DNA from: Actinomadura xylanilytica
GTDB taxonomy: Bacteria > Actinomycetota > Actinomycetes > Streptosporangiales > Streptosporangiaceae
Reading direction: 5' to 3'
Assembly (NCBI RefSeq): GCF_030283145.1
Contig: NZ_JASNWE010000001.1
Location: 2,278,276 to 2,342,275 of the forward strand
DNA length: 64,000 bases
Under the pieces are notes generated by a model. The model saw nothing but the letters and a program-made list of their open reading frames with translations, did no database searches and was not told where the DNA came from. The position numbers were made by a program, and so were the translations under genes. The stretch's first letter is position 1. Each line of letters begins with the position of its first letter. This document shows, piece by piece, positions 26,661-34,075 of the stretch.

Positions 26661-27677
26661 TCATCGGCAAGGTCGCAGGTCAGCGGCGCCCGTTGAGGAC
26701 GCACCGAACAGCCCGGTGCACAGGGCCTCCAGCCGGTCGGGCCCGCCGTCGGCGGCCTGGACGGTCAGCGCGCCCGACGCGGCCGGATTCAGCCGCACCC
26801 GCACCTCGCGCGGAGCCCGCCCCGACGCCCGCTCCGAGCCGCGCTCCGAGCCCCGCTCCAGGCCGCGTTCCGATGCCTGCTCCGAGCCATGTTCCCCGGC
26901 GCCCTGCGCGGCGGCCACATCCCGCAGGGAGACCGAGACGATCGCGGGGAGGTCGACCACGACGCGCTGCTCACCGGCCGGAAGCTCGGCCAGCCACAGG
27001 TCGAGCACCCGGCGGGCCAGGCCGTTCATCAGCTTCCCCCAGGGTTCGAGCAGGCGCGGCGGGACGTTCTCGGTCTGCAACTCCGGCAGGCCGAACCGGG
27101 CCAGGCCCTTGGTCGTGAACCAGAAGCCGCGCGGTCCGGCGGTGTGCGGCAGGAGCATCCAGTCGGTCAGCCGGACGGCGCCGTCCGGGCCCGGCAGCGA
27201 CCGGTAGACCTCGGCGCGGGTGAGCGTCTGCGGGGTGAAGACGTCGACCACGTGCTCGGCGATCGACCCGGCGATGGCCCGGGTGGCCCACTCGTGCGCG
27301 GGGGGCCAGCCGGGACGGTAAGCGGCGCGGACGGCCAGCAGGTGGGAGGCGGACTCGATGGCGGCGAGCTCGGCCGGTGCGGCACCGTAGGCGGCCAGCA
27401 GGTCGGCGGGCAGCGGCGGGAACCCGGCGGCGGGGCGCAGGTCGAGGGTGACCATGGGGCTGTCGAGCATGCCGAGGACCAGGTCGCGGAGCGGCGCCGC
27501 GACGCGCCTGGTCACCTGCTCGCGGGCGAGTTCCCGGGGGTCGGCGGGGGGCGCGGCGAAGGCGACCGCATAGGTGGCGTGAAGCGTCTCTGGAACCGGC
27601 AATGTCAGAAACTCACCCAACGCGTCCCCCGACCCCGCCCCGGGACCCGGCCCGGCCCGGGTCCCTCGATCCGACAC
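26661..27677 (-). CDS. Unknown protein, 338 aa
   Basis: No family recognised. The sequence is predicted soluble, with motifs AHEWATRAIAGSIAEHVVDVF and GFWFTTKGLARFGLPELQ and a strand/helix region around VVVDLPAIVSVSLRDV. Near residues 266-292 an Arg/Ser/Glu-rich repeat (SERGLERGSERGSERAS) interrupts the fold. The GTG start at 27677 has only a weak GAGG directly in front, so the start is uncertain. It is probably the first gene of a two-gene operon with the collagen-like protein gene. Confidence 0.65.
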   Translation of the reverse strand: MSDRGTRAGPGPGAGSGDALGEFLTLPVPETLHATYAVAFAAPPADPRELAREQVTRRVAAPLRDLVLGMLDSPMVTLDLRPAAGFPPLPADLLAAYGAAPAELAAIESASHLLAVRAAYRPGWPPAHEWATRAIAGSIAEHVVDVFTPQTLTRAEVYRSLPGPDGAVRLTDWMLLPHTAGPRGFWFTTKGLARFGLPELQTENVPPRLLEPWGKLMNGLARRVLDLWLAELPAGEQRVVVDLPAIVSVSLRDVAAAQGAGEHGSEQASERGLERGSERGSERASGRAPREVRVRLNPAASGALTVQAADGGPDRLEALCTGLFGASSTGAADLRPCR

Positions 27678-27762
27678 CCTCGATCAGAGCCGAAAAGGAC
27701 GTTGGACGGTATCTGTCGCAGAAGCGACAATCCCCTACCACGTTCGCGAGCGGGGTGCCGCG

Positions 27763-30351
27763 TCAGCCGGCCAGCGGGTGCTCGAACCACACCACCTTGC
27801 CGTGCTCGGTCCGGTTGGTGCCCCAGCGCTCGGCCAGGTGGCTGACGAGCTGGAGGCCGCGGCCGGACTCGTCGGTGGCGTCGGCGTGACACAGCCGGGG
27901 CAGCTCGTGACCGTCGTCGTAGACCTCGCAGAGCAGCGCGCTGCCCTTGATCAGCCGCATCCCGATGGCGCCCGCGCCGTGCACCAGGGCGTTGGTGACC
28001 AGCTCGCTGACCATGAGCAGGACACTGTCGGTGAGGTCGGCGAGCCGCCATTCGGCGAGCCGGTCGGCGACCTGGGCGCGGGCCCGCGGGACCATGCTCG
28101 CCTCCGCGTCCAGGTTCCAGACCGCCACGTCGCCCGCGGCGATGCCGTCGAGGCCGACCGCGACGAGCGCGACGTCGTCGGCGGGGACGGCGGTGGTGAG
28201 CGCGTCCAGCACGGCGTCGCAGGTGCTCTCCAGGGGCTGGGTGGAGCCGGCGAGATGGGCGCGCAGCTCCTCCAGGCCCTCGTCGATGTCGCGGTCGCGG
28301 CGCTCCAGCAGGCCGTCGGTGCACAGGACGAGCCGGGAGCCGTCCTCGACCTGGACCTCGACCGTCTCGAACGGCTCGCCGCCCACCCCGATCGGCACCC
28401 CGGACGGCGCGGGCAGCACCCGGCTCTCACCGGACGGCGAGACCAGCACCGGCGGGATGTGCCCGGCGTTGGCGAACCGGAAGCGCCGCTCCACCGGGTC
28501 GTACACCGCGTAGAGGCAGGTGGCCAGGTAGCCCTCGCCGAGCCGCTGCGCGAGGCCGTCGAGCTGGCGCAGCAGCCGGTCGGGCCGCAGGTCCTGGGCG
28601 GCCAGGGTGCGGACGGCGGTGCGGAACTGGCCCATGATCGCGGCGGAGGTGACGCCGTGCCCCATCACGTCGCCGACGATGATGCCGAGCCGCGACCCGG
28701 GCAGCGGGATCGCGTCGAACCAGTCGCCGCCGACCTGGGCGGTCTGCCCGGCCGGCCGGTAGCGGAAGCAGACCCGCGCCCCGGCGATCTCGGGCGGGAC
28801 GGTGGGCAGCATGCTGCGCTGCAACTCCTGCGCCGTCTGCGCCTCGCGCCGGTAGAGCCGCCCGTTGTCGATGCACAGCGCGGCGTGCCGGGCGAGCTCC
28901 TCGATCAGGGCGAGGTCGGGCTCGTCGAAGCCGGGCCGGTCGGACCTGCGCAGCAGCCGGAAGGTGCCGAGCACCTGCCCGCGCGCGATCAGCGGCATGA
29001 TCAGCATGGCCCGGCCGGCGAGCAGCGGGCGCAGGTCGCGGTCGCCGTGCGAGGCGGAGAGCTCCTCGGCGCGCTCCCTCCCGATCCGCGGGATGTGCAC
29101 GCCGCGGCCGGTGCGCATCGCCTGGACGGGCGGCGTGCGCTCGGCCAGGTAGAGCAGCTCCCCCTCGGGGACGGTGTCGTCCCAGCGGCCGGGCTCGTCA
29201 TCGTGCACGACCGCGATCCGGCGCATCAGGGTCGTCTCGCCCACCGTGCGGGACGGCTGCTCCCAGTCGGCCGAGGCCACCTGCTCCAGCAGTTCGACTT
29301 CGGCGAAGTCGCCGAGCCTTGGTACCAGGACCTCGGCCAGTGTCCGCGCGGCCTGAAGATGGTCGAGCGAACTGCCGATCTGCTGTCCGGCCTCACCCAG
29401 GAACGTGAATCGATCCGGCACGGCCTTCGCCTCCGATTCCTGTCTGGGGGGGCCCGGCGATGTACACGAGCCTTCTGGGGAACGGCGGGTGGCGTATACG
29501 CCCTTGGCCGCGCCCGCGTCCGGCTGGGGCGGCGCCGGCGCCGGGACCGGCACGCGTGTGACGCGCGGCTTGAGCCGCAGGGCGCGCGGCATGCCGCCCC
29601 AGTACGGGACGATGGGCAGCCGGACGGTGAGGCTGAGGTTGAGCGCCGGGTAGCCCAGTTCCAGGACGCGCGCGGTGACCTGCTCGGCCGCCACGGGACC
29701 GGTCAGGGGCAGCATCTCGGCGAGACGGCGGCCGAGCGGCGCGGCGTCCGGCCCGGCCATCCGCACCAGCGCGGGATCGGCCCGGAGCACCCGGGCGGCG
29801 GGGGCGGCCTCGCGCCGGTCCCGGCCCGGCGGGACCACGAGGACGTCGCCGAGGCCGAGCCCGAGGCCCTCGTCGCGCAGCCGGCGCAGATCGGCCGCCA
29901 GCGCCAGGACGCGGATGCCGGGGGCGCCCGGCGCCCCGCACTCGGTGGCGTCGCCGCCGGGCCGCTCGATCGGGTAGACCCACCAGGCGACCTCGGCGTG
30001 CTGACCGTTGTCGACCCGCGGGACGGCGCAGGTGCCGCACCACACGGCCCCGAACGCCTCGGGCTCGAACACGCCGCGGTGCTCGGGCGGCAGGCTGAGC
30101 AGCGCGGTGAGCGACCGGCCCAGCGCCTGCACCCGGCCGACACCGAACAGCTCGTCGGCGACCTGGCTCCACTGGCTGATGCGGCCGTGCCCGTTCAGCG
30201 CGATGACGGCCATGCGCGCGACGCCGAGCACCTGCTGTTCGAGTAGGCGCGGCGGGGGCGCCTCGGCACCGCGCGCCCCGGCCGGCTCTCCCCTCCCGGG
30301 GCCGACGGCCTTCTGTGCGGACGCCATCGGCTGACCTTGAGCGATGCCCAC
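27763..30351 (-). CDS. PAS-GAF-PP2C(SpoIIE)-HATPase partner-switching protein, 862 aa
   Basis: Domains in order: PAS-like (~40-110), a linker with a second sensor-like region, GAF (~350-500), SpoIIE-type PP2C phosphatase (from ~510, with GGDWFD near 540 and VGDVMGHG), then a HATPase anti-sigma kinase domain (~745-862) with SELVTNALVHG and ESGRGLQLV. Phosphatase and kinase activities toward a STAS partner are thus in one chain. The GTG at 30351 follows GGGAGGGG; longer in-frame readings cross the divergent TetR gene. The STAS protein at 19326 is a possible partner (inference). Confidence 0.92.
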   Translation of the reverse strand: MGIAQGQPMASAQKAVGPGRGEPAGARGAEAPPPRLLEQQVLGVARMAVIALNGHGRISQWSQVADELFGVGRVQALGRSLTALLSLPPEHRGVFEPEAFGAVWCGTCAVPRVDNGQHAEVAWWVYPIERPGGDATECGAPGAPGIRVLALAADLRRLRDEGLGLGLGDVLVVPPGRDRREAAPAARVLRADPALVRMAGPDAAPLGRRLAEMLPLTGPVAAEQVTARVLELGYPALNLSLTVRLPIVPYWGGMPRALRLKPRVTRVPVPAPAPPQPDAGAAKGVYATRRSPEGSCTSPGPPRQESEAKAVPDRFTFLGEAGQQIGSSLDHLQAARTLAEVLVPRLGDFAEVELLEQVASADWEQPSRTVGETTLMRRIAVVHDDEPGRWDDTVPEGELLYLAERTPPVQAMRTGRGVHIPRIGRERAEELSASHGDRDLRPLLAGRAMLIMPLIARGQVLGTFRLLRRSDRPGFDEPDLALIEELARHAALCIDNGRLYRREAQTAQELQRSMLPTVPPEIAGARVCFRYRPAGQTAQVGGDWFDAIPLPGSRLGIIVGDVMGHGVTSAAIMGQFRTAVRTLAAQDLRPDRLLRQLDGLAQRLGEGYLATCLYAVYDPVERRFRFANAGHIPPVLVSPSGESRVLPAPSGVPIGVGGEPFETVEVQVEDGSRLVLCTDGLLERRDRDIDEGLEELRAHLAGSTQPLESTCDAVLDALTTAVPADDVALVAVGLDGIAAGDVAVWNLDAEASMVPRARAQVADRLAEWRLADLTDSVLLMVSELVTNALVHGAGAIGMRLIKGSALLCEVYDDGHELPRLCHADATDESGRGLQLVSHLAERWGTNRTEHGKVVWFEHPLAG

Positions 30352-30538
30352 ACGGACCCCTCCCTGGGCGGCTGAGAATCGAGTGCCCGACACCCGCAGT
30401 AAGGAGGACGCTACCCCGGGTGAGGGATCGTCGCTGGCCGTCTGCTGAACTGACGGCGGCCCGTCCCCGGCGGCGCGCCCGCCGCACCCCGGCCGCGTCG
30501 CCCGGCCGCGTCGCCCGGACGGCGGCATGGGTGGGCGC

Positions 30539-30549
30539 TCACTCAGTGA
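30539..30549. promoter_or_regulatory. Putative TetR operator
   Basis: TCACTCAGTGA is a perfect 5-1-5 inverted repeat. It covers the position expected for a -35 element 17-18 bases before TAGTGT (30561-30566), upstream of the TetR gene. Its place in the divergent region fits autoregulation and possibly control of the phosphatase gene. Confidence 0.45.
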
Positions 30550-30606
30550 CTTGCCCGTGCTAGTGTCCACCCGCGCGGGAGGCCGCGCAGGGGGAGGCGA
30601 ACCAAG

Positions 30607-31314
30607 GTGGCACCGGTGGCGGAGACGATGCGGGACCGGATCCTGACCGCGGCGATCCAGGTGATCAGCGGGCGCGGGATCGTCGCCGCGACCACCAAGG
30701 AGATCGCGCGCACGGCGGGCGTCTCCGAGGGCAGCCTCTACAACCACTTCGCCAACAAGACCGCGCTCTTCGCCGCGGCGCTGGGCGAGGTGACCGGGAC
30801 CGCGCGGACGGCGATGATGACGCTGATGGGCTCGGCCGGGCAGGGCACCGTCGAGGCCAACCTCACCCGCCTCGCCGCCGAGATGACCGCCTTCTATGGC
30901 GAGCTCCTCCCGATGACCGGGCCCGTCCTGGCCGATCCCGATCTGATCGCCTGGCTCCGCGCCGACGGCCCCGCCAAAGCGGGCGCTCCGGGCGGAGGCG
31001 CTCCGGCCACAGGCCCTGCGGGCGGAGTCCCTGCGGGCGGGGCGATGGCGCGGGCCGGGGCGGCGAGCGGGCCGATACTCGGCCACGCGGGCCTGATCGG
31101 CTACCTGGAGGCCGAGCAGCGCGCCGGACGGATGGCGGCCGACGCGCCACTGGCGTTCATGGCCGCGGCCCTGCTGGGCGGGTGCCAGCAGCACGCGTTC
31201 CTGACGCGGCTGGCCGGCGCGGAGGCGGTGGCGGAGGGTGCGCGACTGCCCGCCGATCACCAGGAGTTCGCGTCCGGGCTGGTCCGGACGGTCCTGGCCG
31301 GCCACCTCACATGA
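30607..31314 (+). CDS. TetR family transcriptional regulator, 235 aa
   Basis: The N-terminal helix-turn-helix is clear: RILTAAIQVISGRG, then TTKEIARTAGVSEGSLYNHFANKTALFAAAL. GGGGAGG precedes the GTG start. The ligand domain contains a Gly/Ala/Pro-rich loop around residues 125-150 (GAPGGGAPATGPAGG), probably disordered. It is divergent from the SpoIIE-type phosphatase gene. Ligand and targets unknown. Confidence 0.93.
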   Translation: MAPVAETMRDRILTAAIQVISGRGIVAATTKEIARTAGVSEGSLYNHFANKTALFAAALGEVTGTARTAMMTLMGSAGQGTVEANLTRLAAEMTAFYGELLPMTGPVLADPDLIAWLRADGPAKAGAPGGGAPATGPAGGVPAGGAMARAGAASGPILGHAGLIGYLEAEQRAGRMAADAPLAFMAAALLGGCQQHAFLTRLAGAEAVAEGARLPADHQEFASGLVRTVLAGHLT

Positions 31315-31809
31315 CCCTGGGGTGACCTCGGTCACGGAGATCGCCCGTTACCATGACGGAACGGCGCCTATACCGTCATTCGCGGGCTTGGACGGACATT
31401 TTCCCAGGATTTGTGAGTGACGTCACGCAACCCCTTGGGGCGCATCGTGCGTCTTACTAAGCGGGAACACCACTGACGAGTGAAGGCGCCCGACCGGGCA
31501 AGGCCCGCGACGTCCCGGACCAACGGGGTCGCCCTGGCGAAGCCCACCGGCGCCACTCGCTCGGCCCACCCTCCAAGCGCGGCCGAGTCCAGACCCGGTA
31601 CCACCGGCTTCCCGGAGCGTCCGCTCCGTAAGGAACGTCACGGCCCGCGACAGGTATTTCGCCTCGGCCGCGTCATGAACCGGAGCCGAACCCGTCGGGA
31701 GCGGTGGAACGACCTGAACACGGGGGGCGGCCCGTCCGCCCGGCCCGCGTGCGTCCCGGCGCACGCCAGCAACCGGCCCTGCGGGGCCATGACCAACGGG
31801 GGAGCGCAG
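31315..31809 (+). promoter_or_regulatory. Long leader of the sigma-R-like gene
   Basis: No independent gene is supported in these 495 bases. The sigma-factor reading frame stays open for 110 codons upstream of the chosen ATG (to 31480), with an in-frame ATG at 31675 and another at 31789. In Streptomyces sigR an upstream start gives a longer, unstable isoform, so this extension may be translated. No sigma-R consensus promoter (GGAAT-N18-GTT) was found by eye. Confidence 0.4.
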
Positions 31810-32388
31810 ATGAACACTGTCACCGCGCCTGCGGACACCGAGAACAGCCGGCGTTACGAGCGTGACGTGCTTCCGCTCGCGGACCCGCTTTACATCAGCG
31901 CCGTGCGGATGACCCGCAACAGCGCCGACGCCGAGGACCTGGTGCAGGAGACGCTGACCAAGGCGTACGTGAACTTCCACCAGTTCCAGGAGGGCACGAA
32001 CCTCAAGGCGTGGCTGCACCGGATCCTCACCAACAACTTCATCAACATCTACCGCAAGCGGCAGCGCGAGCCGCAGCGGGCCGGCTCCGAGGAGCTGGAG
32101 GAGTGGCAGATCGCCCGTGCCGAGTCGCACGCCGAGGGCTTCCGCTCCGCCGAGTCCGAGGCGCTGGACCGGATCCCGGACACCGAGGTCGTCACGGCAC
32201 TGCGCGCCCTGCCGAAGGACTTCCGGGACGCGGTCTACCTCGCCGACGTCGAGGGCTACGCCTACAAGGAGATCGCCGAGATGATGGGCACCCCGATCGG
32301 CACGGTGATGTCCCGCCTGCACCGCGGCCGCAAGCAGTTGCGCGAGGCGCTCGCCGACCACCACCGGGCGCACACGCTCGCCGCGTAG
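31810..32388 (+). CDS. sigR: Sigma-R-like ECF sigma factor, 192 aa
   Basis: Highly similar in motif to Streptomyces sigma-[22 protein letters not shown] (region 2), [21 protein letters not shown], then [29 protein letters not shown] (region 4 helix-turn-helix). Sigma-R drives the thiol-oxidative stress response under the zinc anti-sigma factor RsrA. Here the next gene is an SSI inhibitor and no rsrA is present. GGGGGAG precedes the ATG at 31810. It could be the true sigma-R with RsrA elsewhere, or a paralogue. Confidence 0.9.
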   Translation: MNTVTAPADTENSRRYERDVLPLADPLYISAVRMTRNSADAEDLVQETLTKAYVNFHQFQEGTNLKAWLHRILTNNFINIYRKRQREPQRAGSEELEEWQIARAESHAEGFRSAESEALDRIPDTEVVTALRALPKDFRDAVYLADVEGYAYKEIAEMMGTPIGTVMSRLHRGRKQLREALADHHRAHTLAA

Positions 32389-32411
32389 TCCCGCAGCCAT
32401 ATAACCGCATA

Positions 32412-32453
32412 GCCACGCGCGCCGTGTGACCCCTTGCACGCCGCGCGCGTGGC
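32412..32453. terminator. Hairpin after the sigma factor gene
   Basis: A 10-bp stem (GCCACGCGCG/CGCGCGTGGC) is extended by CGTG/CACG inside after one unpaired base per side. It lies 24 bases after the stop. Confidence 0.7.
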
Positions 32454-32529
32454 GTACCGAACCGCGGGCACCACGTGTAGTCATGTGGATACATTGAGCG
32501 ATGATCCGTACCGATCATCGGGAGTATCG

Positions 32530-32955
32530 ATGCCGCACCTCGTCGCCACCGCCCTCGCCGGCGCCGCACTCGCCCTGCTGCCCGCCGTCCCCGCGGGGGC
32601 CGCGACCCGGCCGGCCACCGCGCCCGCGGCCGTCGGGCGGCTACCCGCGGCGGGCACCTCGCTGCGCCTCACGCTGACCTACCCCGGCGCCGCCGCGTCC
32701 GGTACGCGGAGCGTCACGCTGTCGTGCGACCCGCCTGGAGGGAGCCATCCCGAGGCGGCGCGGGCGTGCGCGCAACTGAGCCGTTCCGGTGGGAAGTTCA
32801 CCCGCGAGCCGGCCGACATCGCCTGCACGACGATCTACTCACCGGTCGTCGCCAAGGCCGACGGCCTATGGCGCGGGCGCCCGGCACGGTTCCGCGCCGA
32901 GTACGCCAACGACTGCGCGCTGCACGCGAGCACCGGTGCCATCTTCGCCTTCTGA
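32530..32955 (+). CDS. Subtilisin inhibitor-like (SSI family) secreted protein, 141 aa
   Basis: Signal peptide ends near AGAA (22-25). The mature part has the SSI signature: SCDPPGGSHPEAARACAQL, a second disulfide loop, and the C-terminal FAF. Cys66-Cys80 and Cys99-Cys129 form the expected pairs. By position the reactive P1 residue is Thr101 in C-T-T-I-Y-S-P-V, where Streptomyces SSI has Met and relatives often have Lys or Arg. These inhibitors control secreted subtilases and trypsin-like proteases. GGGAG precedes the ATG. Confidence 0.92.
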   Translation: MPHLVATALAGAALALLPAVPAGAATRPATAPAAVGRLPAAGTSLRLTLTYPGAAASGTRSVTLSCDPPGGSHPEAARACAQLSRSGGKFTREPADIACTTIYSPVVAKADGLWRGRPARFRAEYANDCALHASTGAIFAF

Positions 32956-33039
32956 ACGGGCACTATGCGCAAACCCGCATAGGCCCGCTCACTGTGGGTA
33001 GAGCGCGCCTAGGCCACGACGAACGGTGAGGTGGGGCGC

Positions 33040-33075
33040 ATGGCCGAGATCAGCAAGGCCCCGCCCAACAACTGA
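33040..33075 (+). CDS. Possible 11-codon upstream ORF (leader peptide)
   Basis: The peptide MAEISKAPPNN follows GAGGTGGGG. Its stop TGA is followed by GGCGGCC and the ATG of the next gene seven bases later; the GAGG overlapping its stop also serves as that gene's ribosome site. This layout suggests translational coupling. It is only 11 codons, so chance is possible. Confidence 0.35.
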   Translation: MAEISKAPPNN

Positions 33076-33082
33076 GGCGGCC

Positions 33083-33943
33083 ATGGGGCGGCGAGAAGGA
33101 CGCGATCGGATCCCGGGATGCCGGGCGCCAGGCGCGCACGCGTGCGCGGACGGTACGGCGGACCGTCCCCCAAGCGCGTACGTCGAGCGCGCCGCGCAGG
33201 ATACCTTCGGTGGCGTGCCGCCCGTCGAAGCCGTCCTGACCGACCAGCTCGCCCTGGAGATCGCCCGTCTCGGGCTCGTCGGGGAATCCTCCGACGCGGG
33301 CACCCTGCACCGCGTCACCGAGCTGGCCTCCCGCACCGTTCCCGGCTGCGCGGGCGCGTCCGGGATCCGGTGGGCGCTGCCCGCCGGGGGCGACGACCGT
33401 CCCGAGCCGCTCGCCACCGCGTCCAGCCACCCCGACCTCGCCGAGCTGGTCGACCGGCAGCTCGCCCGCGGGGAGGGCCCGGTCTTCGACGTGGTCGGCA
33501 GCCGGCAGCCGGTCCACTCCGGCGACATCCTCGCCGAGACCCGCTGGCCCAAGGCGATGGCCGAGATGCTCCGCCGGGGGGTGCGCTGCTTCACCACCTC
33601 CCCGCACCTGAACCCGCCAGTCCTGGTGACGCTGACGCTGTACGGCGTGACGCCGCGGGCGCTCGACCCGAAGCAGAACGCCCTGGCGGCGCTGCTGGTG
33701 GCCCAGGGCAGCGCCGCGGTGTCGAACTCCTTGCAGTACGACACCGTGCACCGCACCGCCGTCCAGCTCCAGGAGGCGGTCGAGGCGAGGGCGCTGGTCG
33801 ACCAGGCCAAGGGCATCCTGATGCACGCGCTCGGCTGCGACGCCGACGAGGCCTTCGCGGAGATGCGCAAAATCTCCCAGACCCGGCATGTGAAGCTCAC
33901 CGCGCTGGCCCAGCGCATCATCGGTGACCAGGGACTGTCTTAG
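33083..33943 (+). CDS. GAF-ANTAR domain protein, 286 aa
   Basis: A GAF-like sensor region (~65-215) precedes an ANTAR RNA-binding domain at the C-terminus (QLQEAVEARALVDQAKGILMHALGC, then DEAFAEMRKISQ). ANTAR proteins bind paired hexaloop hairpins and cause antitermination. The ATG at 33083 has GAGG at a good distance. An alternative GTG at 33215 would begin at VPPVEAVLT, closer to the conserved region; the first ~45 residues are Arg-rich and may not be translated. Confidence 0.85.
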   Translation: MGRREGRDRIPGCRAPGAHACADGTADRPPSAYVERAAQDTFGGVPPVEAVLTDQLALEIARLGLVGESSDAGTLHRVTELASRTVPGCAGASGIRWALPAGGDDRPEPLATASSHPDLAELVDRQLARGEGPVFDVVGSRQPVHSGDILAETRWPKAMAEMLRRGVRCFTTSPHLNPPVLVTLTLYGVTPRALDPKQNALAALLVAQGSAAVSNSLQYDTVHRTAVQLQEAVEARALVDQAKGILMHALGCDADEAFAEMRKISQTRHVKLTALAQRIIGDQGLS

Positions 33944-34075
33944 GTCACGAACCAGGCCGTCGGCTCCGATCAGGGCATAAGCTTCGCACGGCGGTCCTGG
34001 TGACCGCGGGACTGCTAGATCCGGGCGCCACCGGGTCTGGTCTCACCCGTGCCCCCCGGACCACAGGGAGTCTGG

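Noticed and set aside
32389..32529. A short rsrA-like anti-sigma gene directly after the sigma factor.
   Set aside because: The 141-base gap has no HxxxCxxC-coding frame and contains a terminator hairpin.
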